64,000 nt of DNA from Hygrocybe punicea. Lineage: Eukaryota; Basidiomycota; Agaricomycetes; Agaricales; Hygrophoraceae. A program made the position numbers and the translations under genes. Below, piece after piece: positions 32,533-43,704 of this stretch (its first letter is position 1; each line of letters starts with the position of its first letter). The notes under the pieces were generated by a model. It worked only from the letters and a program-made list of their open reading frames with translations, made no database searches and was not told where the DNA came from. The stretch is from NCBI GenBank assembly GCA_963556145.1, contig OY744471.1, forward strand, positions 3,155,590 through 3,219,589, written 5' to 3'.

Positions 32533-33829
32533 TAGTGTTGGGGAAGTTCGGTCTCAGACCGACCCAAACCCGGTTTAGACCGAACCGAAACCGCCGGTTT
32601 CGGTTTCGGTTTGGGAAATTTCGGCTGAGACCGAACCGTTCAGTCTCCGGTTTGGAGATTTGGCCGCGGGCCGAAACGGTTTCAAACTCAGTTTGAACCG
32701 CAAACCAACAGTCCAAAGTCGGCTACATGGCTGACTTCGAAAGTCACCCAAAGTCACCAACCCCACCAACAACACCCCCGATATATGCCAAACGAAGACG
32801 ATGGAGCACCCGAGGTCAACAAAATGGGCGGCAGGGTACTCCCTGCCACCCGCGTATGTTTTTTATTTTTATTTATTCGAACTTAACTAACGCATTTACA
32901 AATTACAGGTTGATGCACCACGGCCACCACCACCACCACCACCACCACGACAACGACCACGACAACGGCAACGACAACGGCGATGGTTACAACCACCGTC
33001 AACGCCACGCCGGACGCGCCCACAGCAATGCCCATGGCCCACCCCCAGCGCCACGCCAAACGCGTTCAAAACGCGCGCCAAACGTACGTGAATGGGGTGG
33101 AGTCAACAAGGTGGAAGAGCAGCAGGGGTGGTGCATCCACCCCGCTCCTTCGTGGTATGTACCTTTATTCATTTTTTCACTGATTTATTCGTCCATTATA
33201 GAACGCGGCACCATACCACCACCACCACGCAACACTAACACCACCGAGGAAGGCCAACGCGGGGTCAACCCGGCCGTCGTTGTGTGTACAACGCGTATGA
33301 CGCATCCGGACACCCTCGCGAAGAGGCTCCTATGCCACCACCACCACGCGTCCGCCGAAAACAACCAAAGCGGCCCAGCCGTCGTCGCGTGCACAACGCG
33401 TATGACGCGTGGGGCACCACCACCACCACCACCACCACCATCATGCGTCCACCGAAAACGGCCAACGCGGTCAACCCACATCGCATGTACAACGCGTGTG
33501 ACACGTCGGGACACCCATGGAGAAGCCCGCGTGCGGCTCAATGCCGGCGCAGGGTGTGCCAGCACCCCAGCACCCCAATCTCACCTTGCAAACAGGCTGG
33601 CCACGTCAATTGACGTGCGCAGCACTGTTGCGAGGTCAGAATGGTGCAGGGGCACTGAGCACTAGCGGTCCGCGGTTCAGACCGCGTTCAGACCGAAACC
33701 GAACCGATGCAAACCGTTTGCATCGGTTTCGGTCTGGTTTGGGGACTTTGGGTGGAAAACCGGACCATTCGGTTTCCGGTTTGGGCAAAAAGGCCCCAAA
33801 CCAGACCAAACCGAACTTCCCCAACACTA
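32533..33829. mobile_element. Non-autonomous hAT-like element inside gypsy gag
   Basis: A 1,297-bp element with ends TAGTGTTGGGGAAGTTCGG and the inverse ..CCGAACTTCCCCAACACTA; perfect 8-bp duplication ATTACCGC (32525-32532, 33830-33837). Subterminal GGTTT/AAACC repeats. Inside, His/Asn/Asp-rich low-complexity frames and two intron-like stretches (32854-32908 GTATGT..CTAAC..TTACAG; 33154-33202 GTATGT..CTGAT..TATAG). No transposase. The host gag frame is restored when it is removed with one duplication copy. Confidence 0.9.
32727..33665 (+). CDS. Low-complexity ORF of the nested hAT
   Basis: A 312-codon frame starting MADFESHPKSPTPPTTPPIY with an HHHHHHHH run and repeated VVxCTTRMT motifs (VVVCTTRMTHP, VVACTTRMTRG, IACTTRVTRR). 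If the two intron-like segments are spliced the product changes but remains low complexity. The threefold CTTRMT repeat is a 100-bp tandem duplication of the DNA. Probably not a conventional protein; could be a carried transcript. Confidence 0.3.
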   Translation: MADFESHPKSPTPPTTPPIYAKRRRWSTRGQQNGRQGTPCHPRMFFIFIYSNLTNAFTNYRLMHHGHHHHHHHHDNDHDNGNDNGDGYNHRQRHAGRAHSNAHGPPPAPRQTRSKRAPNVREWGGVNKVEEQQGWCIHPAPSWYVPLFIFSLIYSSIIERGTIPPPPRNTNTTEEGQRGVNPAVVVCTTRMTHPDTLAKRLLCHHHHASAENNQSGPAVVACTTRMTRGAPPPPPPPPSCVHRKRPTRSTHIACTTRVTRRDTHGEARVRLNAGAGCASTPAPQSHLANRLATSIDVRSTVARSEWCRGTEH

Positions 33830-35067
33830 ATTACCGCGAGTTCATTTGGATCTCAGGATTCCTCTTAGACAAGGGTCGAATCTCTCCTCGAGAATGCAAC
33901 ATCGCGTACAAGAACGGCTTCCATCTCGAGCTTAAAAAGGACATCAAAACCCGTCTGCAGTACCAAAAACCGAACCATTTCCATAGCGACCCTTACGACT
34001 TCCAGGACTTCCACAATTGCGCCCACTTCCTGCTGGCTGGAACTGCGGCTGAACCATCCACCGTCTCTCATCTATCGTCAATGTCGCCTGCCGCCATCTG
34101 GTACTCGACTCCAATAGAATCCGCCACCCACTACCCGCCACCCGCTCACTATGACCCGGTCATTCCTAAAGCGGAACCGGTCAAACCTAACGTATCCGAC
34201 CTCTTTCGTCTTGTTTCGCAACAACTCGCCGTCCTCACGGAAGCCCTCACCAAACATAACAACCCCCCAAAGCCATGTGCAAATAGGGCTGAGCCGACCA
34301 CCACGGGACAGGGTTTCACCAATTTCAACTGCCTCTTTTGCGACGACCCGTTCCATCGTATACGCGATTGTCCCATCTGCGAGCAGTGCACTCAAGAGGG
34401 AGTATGCTGCAAGAACGAGCACGGCCGCATCGTGTTGCCTAACGGAATGTATCTTCCAAAGGCTATCGTCAGCAAAAATATGAAGGATCGCTTTGACGCG
34501 TGGCACGCACAGAACCCCGGCAACCGCGCTCCCCCTGCCCGCAACCCCACAGAACCGTTTCAACGCGACCCGCCGCCTCATGTCAAAACTAACTTCATCT
34601 CCACTGTTGAAGTACCCACTTACGAACCTGAGGTCACCACCGAGTATGCCGACATCTTTCAGTCCACGACGTCCGACATCGACGACAACAACGAACAAAT
34701 CAAGGTTCTGGAAGCCGAAGTGCAGCGGCTTCGTAAACGGGTTAGATTTGACGGCATAGAGATCCCCTCTAAAGTGAAAGGAAAGTCCAGAGAGTCGTAC
34801 CCTAACTCACCTGCCGCCTCGACATCCATACCCGTCATGAAACCGGCCGAGAAAACATCTACCAGACCTGTCAACGAGCACCCGATCACCATTGTTCCAC
34901 CTTCGAATACGTGGCCGACCGAGCCGACCGCCTTCATGCCGCGCACTCCCCAGAACCTTCCCGCGTCGCACCCCCAGTACCGCTACCAGGCCCCCATCGA
35001 AGATCCTGGTATCGCCAAATCCATCATCGACCGCGCGCTCGATTCTCAAGTCTGCATTTCGCAATGA

Positions 35068-35685
35068 GAAATTTTAGCCATGTCGTCCGATGCCCGCCAT
35101 CACATGAAGGATCTCACCACTTCGAAAAAGGTCACCACCGAGAGTAACAACGTCGAGGTCTTCCATTTTCACGCACCCAAAATCCCTACCCACGCCTGCC
35201 AACATTGTCAGGAAAACGTCCCGCTCATTGTTGGCCGCGACTCAGTCCCTCTCCATGCGGTCTACCCGCTCATCAACGGCAAATTCATATTCAAGTGCAT
35301 CCTTGACAACGGCTCTATGATCATCGGCATGCGACGCGTCATCTGGGAAAAACTCGGTTACGGCCTCCAAAATATGAAGATGCAAATGCAGTCGGCAAAT
35401 AAAAGCGACAATGACACCCTCGGCCGGATCGCCAACCTAAAATTCACTTTTGGTGATGTCGATCTTTTCCTCCAAGTCCAAGTCGACGACGACGCCCCCT
35501 ACGAGATCCTCATCGGCCACCCATTCTTCACGCTTTCCGAGGCCCTTACAAAGGATTATAAAAACGGAGAGCAACAAGTCACGATCACGGATCCAAACAC
35601 CGGCGCCATCGTCACCTTGCCCACCATCGAGCACAACCAAAAGAACCAACGAGAACGGTCCGACACCGGAAAGCCGGATTTTTAA
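35068..35685 (+). pseudogene. Gypsy protease region
   Basis: Same frame as gag after the TGA. Contains an aspartic-protease-like site CILDNGSMIIGMRRVIWEKLG in which DNGS replaces the usual D-S/T-G, typical of some basidiomycete elements or a change in this copy. Ends DTGKPDF then TAA in a T5A4 run; one extra T would carry the frame into LKVEDPE and the RT frame. Confidence 0.7.
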
Positions 35686-35686
35686 A

Positions 35687-37922
35687 AGTCGAGGACCCGG
35701 AGATACCTCTCGGGAAGGACGCACCGGGAGATGAGAAGCCGCCACTTGAAAGTGACCACTCCTATACCACGAACTATGCTTCCCTTTTGCCGTTTCCCCT
35801 AGAAGAGGACTTATGTTTTTCTATCGATATAGATTTCTCTTCGTCTCAGCCTCAGACTGCCGCCCAGTACATTTCATTGTTGACCGATGTACAAAATCAG
35901 ATACGTACTACCGATACCCTTCCTTCGTCTTGTTCCGTCTCTGCTCCCGCATCACCTATTTCTTCTTCGAATATTTGTAACAAAGCCCCTACTAAACATG
36001 CTACTTATATCTCGTATACCACCCCCCCTACCAGGGACCTAAAAGGAGTCGTCACCAAGAAAAAGTATAAGAAGGTAGCTGATCGTATCCGCCCGATTTC
36101 TACCACTCTTCCCGACGAATACCAGATTATACGCGAGATCACCGGCAACCCGCTAGCCAACTTACCCATGCTCCTGACTCACCCGCCCAACTTTACACCC
36201 GGCACCTGCTACACTCAGGAACGACACGACGCGATGCCAATGAACCCAGATGGATTCCTTTGGCCGGAGGAAGAGAAACTCGGCCACCATATCATTAAAA
36301 CGCAAGAAGCCGCCTTCGCCTGGAGCGAATCCGAGAAAGGCCAGTTCAATACGGACTACTTCCCGCTGATCCACATTCCCACTGTACCGCACGACCCATG
36401 GGTCCATCGCAATATCCCAATCCCACCCGGCATCCTTAACGAAGTCATCGGCATCATCAAAGACAAAATTAACGCCAGTACCTATGAACCCTCGAATTCG
36501 TCATACCGCTCCCACTGGTTCTGCGTTTTGAAAAAGGATGGGAAGTCCCTTCGAATCGTCCACGATCTACAGCCACTTAACGCCGTCACTATCTGCGATC
36601 CCGCCGTACCACCCATGACCAAGCACTTGGCCGAGGCCTTTGGCGGCCACTCTTGCTACGCTTCCTTCGACCTCTTCGTCTCTTTCGACCAATGCCTCGT
36701 CCACCCCTCGTCTCGGGACTATATGACCTTTCAGTCTCCACTCGGAACACTTCGACTTAGGTGGATTGCTATGGGATACACAAATTCCCCGCAGATCCTA
36801 CACGGTGACTCCACGTACATCCTCCGTGATGAAATCTCTCATCTTGCCGTTCCGTATATGGACGATATTCCCGTCAAAGGGCCTCCAACCCGCTACGAGC
36901 AACCTGACGGTACCTACGAGATTATACCCGAGAACCCGGCAATCCAACATTTCATTTGGGAGCACTTCCAAGGTGTCAACCACGTCATCCAGCGTTTCCG
37001 CTATGTCGGCGGTACCTTCAACGGCAAAAAACTCGAGTTGTGTCGACCCTCAGTCATCGTTGTTGGCCACCAATGCACATACGAAGGAAGAGTAGCCGAC
37101 GACTCCAAAGTACAGAAGATTCGCGATTGGCCACTGCCGACCAACCTTACCGAAGTTCGCGCCTTTCTCGGTATCTGCGGCGTCTTGCGTATTTTTATCA
37201 AGGACTTCTCGCTCCACTCCCGACCCCTCATCTGTCTTACCCGCAAAGGTATACCCTTCGAATTTGGTGAAGAAGAAGAGACCGCCGTCGACTACCTCAA
37301 AAACGCCGTCATTACGTCGTGTGAATGGGAAGTGATTCTTGCCGTTGATTCATCCGTTCTTGGAGTTGGCTTCGTTCTCATGCAAATCCGTGCTGACGGA
37401 AAACGTTATCCGAATCGCTTTGGTTCAATATCGTGGAACGAACGCGAAGCCCGATACTCCCAGTCCAAGCTCGAACTCTACGGCCTCTTCAGGGCCCTCC
37501 GCACCTACCGAATCTTCATCATCGGTGTTCGCAACCTCACTGTTGAAGTCGACGCGAAGTACATAAAAGGGATGCTCAACAACCCCGACATTCAGCCCAA
37601 TGCAACGATCAACCGATGGATAGCCGGCGTGCTCTTATTTGACTTTAGACTCGTTCACGTACCCGCTTCCGCACATGGTGCACCCGACGGACTCTCCCGA
37701 CGCCCCCGCGCTGCAGAAGACCCCGAGGAGATCAATGACTCCGACGATTGGCTCGACCACTCCTACGGTTTCTTTATAGAAGTCGTCAACTACCGACCCG
37801 TCCCCATACCGTCTATACCAATTGCCATATGTGGCCGCTGCCGTGCCACAGCCGACCGATTCCACGAGTTACCCACCGTCCTCGTCTACACAAATCAGGA
37901 AGCCGTTTCTGACATACCGTGA
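35687..37922 (+). CDS. Gypsy reverse transcriptase and RNase H
   Basis: Open from the shift point at about 35,687 (first Met-like start 35787) to TGA at 37920-37922. RT motifs: SHWFCVLKKDGKSLRIVHDL, FDLFVSFDQ (catalytic Asp), TFQSPLGTLRLRWIAMGYTN, and YMDDIPV, the YxDD site. RNase H follows (LAVDSSVLGVGFVLMQI, KLELYGLFRALR, VEVDAKYIKGML). The family's Asp residues are all present, so the enzyme region looks intact. The closing TGA is followed in frame by SDKARAADAHLALVETWL, so it is an internal stop (CGA to TGA). Confidence 0.9.
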
Positions 37923-39308
37923 TCCGATAAAGCCCGCGCGGCCGACGCTCATCTTGCCCTCGTCGAGACCTGGTTACGAGATCTAACCCGACCCGTGAAC
38001 CTCACGGACAAAGAATACCGTCTGTTCTTACGATACGCCCTTGAATTCTTCATCACCGATAACAAGCTTTGGCGCAAAGACCGTCACGGAAAACACAAAC
38101 TCGTCATACCGCCTGACTGCCGGCTTCAGTTACTCAAAGACGCTCACGACTCTCTCGGCCACAAAGGTATATTCTCCGTCCGCGCCCGGCTACTCGATCG
38201 TTTCTGGTGGCGGCACCTCGACCACGACGTTAAGTGGTACGTCCAGTCTTGCCATCAGTGCCAAGTACGGCAAATGCGTTATCACCACATTCCGCCCACC
38301 GTCGCTACACCGGCCTCGCTATTTCGTAAGGCGTATGTCGACACAATGATTATGCCATGATCCAGTGGCTATTGATACATCGTCCAAGCCCATTGCTCCC
38401 TGTCCGCTTACCCTGAGTTCCGCGTGTTACGCCGCAAGACCGGCTCGACCATCAGCACATTCCTGTTCGAAGACATCTTATGCCATTGGGGCGCTCTCGA
38501 AGAAATCGTTACCGACAATGGCAAGCTGTTCGTAGAAGCGCTCGACTATCTCACCTCCCGCTACGGTATCCGCCACATCCGCATTTCGCCCTATAACTCA
38601 CAAGCAAACGGACCCGTTGAGCGTCGCCACCTAGATGTCCGGGAGGCCATTATGAAAAGTTGTGATGGAGATGAAAAGAAATGGCACACCGTAACCCACT
38701 CCGTATTTTGGGCCGAATGGGTCACGACACACAAAAGCCTTGGATACTCGTCCTACTACATCGCACACGGAGTAGAACCGCTTTTTCCATTCGATTTTGC
38801 CGAAGCTACGTACATGGTTCCGACGCAAGATACGATGTCTACGACCGACCTCATAGTCATCCGCACCCGACAACTTCGTAAACGAGAAGCCGACCTCGAT
38901 CGGGTCAAAGAAAGGCTTACCAAATCTCGGCTCGCGTCAGCCCGGCAATTTGAGCAGAAATACGCCAACACGATCAAAGTTTTCGACTTCGAACCCGGTA
39001 ACCTCGTTCTCGTCCGAAATTCACGTATCGAAATGTCTCTCGATCGTAAAGCAAAACCGCGGTACTTTGGACCCATGGTTGTCGTCAGGAAAACAGAAGG
39101 CGGATCCTACATACTCGCCGAACTCGATGGTGCGGTGTCTAAATCTCGATTTGCCGCTTTCCGAGTCGTACCGTACCACGCCCGCTCAAAAATATCGATA
39201 CCGTTGGATGACTTCTTACAATACCCTGATGCCGACGATACCGATTCAAACGATCTTGATGATCCGACGTACCCGCCCTCTATAGACTCCTCACCCGACA
39301 ACGATTAA
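37923..39308 (+). pseudogene. Gypsy integrase with in-frame stops
   Basis: HHCC zinc region (AHDSLGHKGIFSVRARLLDR..CHQCQ), DDE core (VDTMIMP, IVTDNGKLF, NGPVERRHLDVREAI) and a GPY/F-type C-terminal module (FEPGNLVLVRNSRIEMSL, RYFGPMVVVRKTEGGSYILA). TGA codons at 38358-38360 and 38373-38375 fall between the first Asp and the second; both would be Arg if CGA, matching the MPxSxGYxYIVQA wording of relatives. No other breaks. Confidence 0.85.
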
Positions 39309-39512
39309 GCATTTCATTTATATTCTGTCCACGTTATACCCCCATTTTATTTAGTTCCTCTTAGTTTTCTAACGACATGACGAATGATGCAAATAGTCCT
39401 ATGTCTTCGGGAGCCGATCGGCTTTCCTTAGCTGGGTGAACAAGCTGACACGTCTTTTATGTACACAATATATTTTTTTATATATACAATGGGCTCATTA
39501 TTTTTTTCTACT

Positions 39513-40909
39513 TTACAGGCGGCCGGTCTCGTAGTCCCACTTCAACATCGCCAACCTTGAGGTCGACCGTTCGAGATCGACGCGGAGCCGCTGGAACTCT
39601 TGACCGAAGTGGACGAGGTGACGGTTGACGTTGGTGCCCAGGGCTCCCAGCTCCTCCGTAAGGACTGCTAGCCGCGCCGACACTTGCTCATAATTCTCCA
39701 TCGTCAAAATGAATGGGTTTGCTGCCGAGGCCGCCCTAAGCCTTTTCGTCGGCCGCTCTTCCTCCGACTCCTCCTCGTCTTTGTCATCGTCCTCGACCGA
39801 CTCCACATCCTCGACCTGCGGTTTGCTCGTTGAGGCCCGGGCAGGCCTACTGCGGATGGGCTTTGTCGTGAACGACAACGGCTTCCTCGTGCCGCCTGCG
39901 ACCTTTTTGCCCTTTCCGGTATCCACCTTGCGCTGACCCCCGCCCATCCGGTGTGTAGCGTTAGTACATCTTTTCTTCAGCCTCTGGCATCGTTCGCACA
40001 CGTAGCCCATGACGCCTCGACACGCCTCTTGAGCCTTGACGCAGTTGGTGCAGGCTTGTAGGGGAAACGGCCTGGTGAACTGTTACCAGGATCAGTGACT
40101 ACAGAACCAATGAACCGACACAGGAACTCACTGTCGTACCAGCCAGGTCTCCGGTCTCTACGCCCGGCGTATCTACGTCTTCTACATCGGCCGGTGTCTC
40201 TGGTGCCGGGTCGATGGGGCCTTCCTCTGGCTCAACTGCGGCTTCACCTTCCGGAATCGACTCAGTCCTTGGTTCACCCCTGACCGATGCGTTTGCTTCA
40301 GCTCGCCGTTCTTCGCTGAGCTGCCGCCGATACGCGGCTCCATCCCTTTCAACCCGGTCCACTTCTTGATTCCAGTGCTGCTCGTGTTGTTCTATTCTAA
40401 GCCGCTCCCGCCTTTCCTCTGCCGCCTTTCGCCTTTTCTCCGCCTCCGCTCGTGCATTTGCCTCTGCCATCCGTCTGGCCTCCTCTTCCCGCGTAGCCAC
40501 TTCTTCATCCGCCCGCCGTCTAGCTTCTTCCTTTTCCTGCCTCTCTCGGTCCGCCGCTTCTTTCAACCACTCTTCGACATCGTTAGCGTACGATTGGCGG
40601 TCAGCCCATAACGGTGGCGTTACTGGCCTCGTACCACCAGCTCGGAGTTCCGCGACGATTCCATTATAAGCACGCTAGCGGGACGACATGAGCTATCTTA
40701 GGACACACATAATCAATCGGGAAACTCACCAGCGCTTTCTTGCGGCCGCTTAACCATTGTTGGGCCATCCCCTTGTTGCCGTCCACCATCGTTACGAGAT
40801 CGTCGCTGTGAAACACGGTGACCGCGTTAACTGCCTCTTCGTAGTCTGCCCAGACATCGGGTTCGATGCTTTCGACGAAGGTGAGGAAATTGTCGTAGAT
40901 TTGGGACAT
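39513..40909 (-). CDS. Antisense coiled-coil protein with Zn2Cys6-like cluster
   Basis: Three exons on the minus strand (40909-40730, 40674-40132, 40079-39513) with 55- and 52-nt introns (both GTGAGT..AG) join in frame to 429 residues. Order: an acidic N-terminal region (MSQIYDNFLTFVESIEPDVW), a long charged coiled coil (about 100-170, EEARRRADEEV..), an acidic Pro-rich linker, then CTNCVKAQEAC and CERCQRLKKRC spaced to give C-X2-C-X6-C-X7-C-X2-C-X6-C, the Gal4-type zinc-cluster spacing, then a basic stretch and a C-terminal helix. It lies between pol and the 3' LTR of the gypsy element on the opposite strand. No stops or frameshifts, unlike the sense genes. A DNA-binding or regulatory role is inferred only from the cluster. 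Confidence 0.75.
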
Positions 40910-41084
40910 TGTGGACGTGTGATGGTGTAGAGGAAAAGTTGGATCAACAACGAGATTTTTTTATTTTTTATTTTTTTACTTTGCCGTTGTTTGGCCGCTC
41001 ACGTGATTGGCCACACTCGCGACCCGCATTTGGAGACCCCATATTCTCGACCACGGATGGTCTCTATTAGAAGACCCAAGGAGA

Positions 41085-41876
41085 TGTAGAGGGTCCTCGA
41101 CCCTCTGAGGCCGTAACATCGATATCTAGCGAATCCGCTCGAACCCGACGTCTCTAGCAATCTATGCTCGAACCCGACGCAACCCGATGCATACCGACTA
41201 GCACGGCCGCTCACGTACCTGGTCGGTCTATCTCCTAAACTCACGGGACTTCAAATATCAAAGATAGATCTCATCGGACTGGGATCCCAACATTGGACTT
41301 GCCTTATTCATGCCTAGCGTCTCCCTTATGGGGATATGTAAAGTATATTGCATCTTTTACGGTTTTTATATCTTCCACCCATTTTCCCTGTCATCGTCGC
41401 CTCGCAACGCTCTTCCTACTTCCCCATTTTTATTCTCCTTTGTTTCCTCTCATCGGCCGAGGACTCCTGTCCGAATCTAGGTACAGAAATTTGTAGTATA
41501 AAAACAGTGCCCAAGCGCCGTCTCAAAATAAGAAACCAGTTCCCCCATTTCCTCTCTCTGAGAATTAGTCTCTCAGTAAAATCCATCGCACACATTGCTC
41601 ATCGGATTCCTCGACGCTCTCCCCGTCGTTCTACCGCCTTTATCTCTACGTCCCTCGTCACCCGACACCCAACCCGCCGTACCCGACATCGTCGGCTTCG
41701 TCGGCTTCGTCGGCTTCGACCGGTCTCAATAGATTTCAGTAGTTTACTCGGCGGCTTCTTACCATTTATATCCTATCATTTTACTGAAGCTTGTTAGACT
41801 ATTCCTAGTCACTTCTACGCTAACCCCCACAGGCTTAGGATTATTATTCCGCAGCCACCCCGACCTCGCCTTTACA
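41085..41876 (+). repeat. Gypsy 3' LTR, 792 bp
   Basis: Same TG..CA ends and internal order as the 5' LTR with fewer CGACGCAACC units. A weak polypurine stretch (AAGGAGA) lies just before it. Directly after its end the sequence is the inside of a hAT-like element. Confidence 0.85.
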
Positions 41877-42879
41877 TCGGGTCCCGTTTGGCCCTGCGCC
41901 AAACCGGAACCCAGACGGCATCATACCGTCTCTCCGTGTTCAGTCTGAACCCCGGACCGAGGTGGGCTCACCCCATGAGCTCTGTTCTCCTCGCGAATGG
42001 CAGGCACATATCAATTGATACGGCGCTGCACTTCGCGAGGTAGTTGGGCTGTGGGGGAGCCATCCGGCGCTGCTGCTGCTGCTGCTGCCACTGCTGCTGT
42101 TGCTGGCGCTGCTGGCGCTGCTGCTGCTGCCGTCGCCATTGCTGCTGCCACTGCTGCTGCTGCTGCTGTCGTGGCCGTTGCTGCTGCTGCTGCTGCCGCT
42201 GTTGCTGCTGCTGCTGCTGCCATTGCTGCCGGCGCTGCTGCTGCTGGCCGTCGTGGTTGTCGTTGCCGTTGGATGGCTTTTGCTGTTGCCGCTGCTGCTG
42301 CTGCCGTTGCTGCCAGCGCTGCTGCTTCCGCTGTTGCTGCTGCTGCTGGCCATTGCCGTTGTCGTTGCCTGGTTGCCGTTGCCGTTGCCGCCGCTGGTGG
42401 TGGTGGTGTTGCTGCTGTCCCGCGTCCCTTGGCATTGCATTGGCGTTGGCATTCAACTTGTGCCAAGGTGGGTGTGGTCGCGATGTGGTCGCGGTCGAGT
42501 TGCCTGTCGCAAATAACATTAGTAAAGTTAAGAAAAAATCAAAACATACCTTGATGAACACAACACAAATTGTGTTGTGTTCAACCCGCGTTGATGTTGC
42601 TGTGTTGCGTGAAAGGTCACGGCCGGTCACATGATGCCGTTTAACACGAAATAGTAAGTAAAGAAATACGAAAAACAAATGAAATCAATACCTTAAAAAT
42701 ATCCGCGTTCGTGGTTTGAACGCGGTTTGGAGCCGTTCAGGAAATCCGGCAGGCCTTGAAACCCGGAACTGAACCCGCGGTCCGGTTCAGCACTTGGCTG
42801 AACTTAGACCGAACTTAGGGTTCGGTTCGGGGTTTGAACCGGGTTCGGCTAGGTTCGGAACTGAACTACGGCAACACTA
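41877..42879. mobile_element. CAG-rich hAT-like element, copy 2, truncated
   Basis: Reverse-oriented relative of 314-1551: shares the ATCAATTGATACG box, the CTG/CAG tract (42060-42440), the 46-nt intron-like segment (42504-42549), the palindrome (42566-42592) and the end CTACGGCAACACTA. The other terminus (about 65 bp) is missing at the gypsy LTR junction, so it was cut by that insertion or a later recombination. No target duplication can be defined. Confidence 0.8.
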
Positions 42880-42965
42880 TGTGAGTGGATCCCGAGCTAC
42901 GGCTTACCGATGGTCGTCCAGCACCCGGAATGACAAATAGTTTTTGAGCAGTTTTTTTGCGAATT

Positions 42966-43095
42966 TAATCACACAGGCCGCCTTTTGAAAGGCTGAAATG
43001 GGATAGGAAGCGCGACCGTGCCCTGAGACAGCGGCACGGTCCGAAGGAATAATAATTAACGTTTTTTGGTATTTTACAGTAAGGAACCGTAAAAG
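42966..43095 (-). repeat. Ngaro split direct repeat B2
   Basis: 130 bp, identical by eye to B1 at 43492-43621; begins TAATCACACAGGCC and ends AACCGTAAAAG on the plus strand. Confidence 0.9.
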
Positions 43096-43127
43096 AAAAA
43101 CAAAAGTAAGGGAGGGCGAGAGGTGGG

Positions 43128-43490
43128 TTGCAGAAATAAGGCAGAGAATAATGGCTGGGAACTGGTTAACTAAAGTAGCAAGAATGGAGAAGCGGGAAGC
43201 ATACCTCGGAGACGAGACAAGGGGCTTAGGGTGCCCTTGATGTGTTTCCGAGGTATATGACGATGCGCAAGGCAGAAGAATGCACCGGGGGCGATGTAAG
43301 GTTGACGTCAGCTGGTGACGACAAGCGATGCGTCAGCTGGTGACGACAGACGGTGCGTCAGCTGGTGACGGCTCAGATATTATAGGCTGCGTCAGCTGGT
43401 GACAGCAGCGGGGGAACACGCTGGGTGTTGTGGTGAGCGTGAAGGGCACGGCCGTGTGATTAGCCAAATGTAAACAAGTTTAAAAGGTGA
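43128..43490 (-). repeat. Ngaro split direct repeat A2
   Basis: 363 bp matching A1. Holds four copies of GTCAGCTGGTGAC (43307, 43332, 43357, 43391), a near-palindromic 13-mer. Confidence 0.9.
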
Positions 43491-43491
43491 C

Positions 43492-43621
43492 TAATCACAC
43501 AGGCCGCCTTTTGAAAGGCTGAAATGGGATAGGAAGCGCGACCGTGCCCTGAGACAGCGGCACGGTCCGAAGGAATAATAATTAACGTTTTTTGGTATTT
43601 TACAGTAAGGAACCGTAAAAG
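43492..43621 (-). repeat. Ngaro split direct repeat B1
   Basis: 130 bp, partner of B2; lies directly after the recombinase gene. Confidence 0.9.
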
Positions 43622-43704
43622 GCTATGAAGTGGGAGAGGTGGGGGGGAAGAAAGGAAGAAAGGAAGAAAGGTGATAGGATAGGAAGTAAAATGAAAGCAA
43701 AAAA

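Larger units (their letters stand above)
31666..35067 (+). pseudogene. Gypsy Gag, interrupted by hAT-like element
   Basis: The frame runs 31666-32532, is cut by the element at 32533-33829 (plus 8-bp duplication) and resumes at 33838. A Ser/Thr/Pro-rich leader precedes a capsid-like region (TFDGNRLNLNRFFEEVEI, KHSLRYASLSNYELWASL). The CCHC zinc knuckle CLFCDDPFHRIRDC is at about 34,342-34,383. The expected start reads CACCATAGCT where CACCATGGCT would give a Met, so the start codon may be lost (31666-31668 ATA). A TGA at 35065-35067 separates it from protease in the same frame; QREILAM-type wording in relatives suggests CGA originally. Confidence 0.75.
30819..41876 (+). mobile_element. Ty3/gypsy LTR retrotransposon, degenerate, with nested hAT
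   Basis: LTRs 30819-31629 and 41085-41876 (both TGTAGAGG..TTTACA) enclose Gag, protease, RT-RNase H and integrase in gypsy order on the plus strand plus an extra antisense gene before the 3' LTR. Length 11.06 kb, of which 1.3 kb is a hAT-like insertion in gag. The 5-bp flanks do not match (AGTGG left, TCGGG right), so this is not a simple insertion. Gag, pro and integrase carry nonsense and frame changes; the copy cannot be autonomous. Confidence 0.9.

Noticed and set aside
41877..42879. Intact hAT copy with its own target duplication
   Set aside because: Only one terminus is present; no 8-bp pair can be defined.
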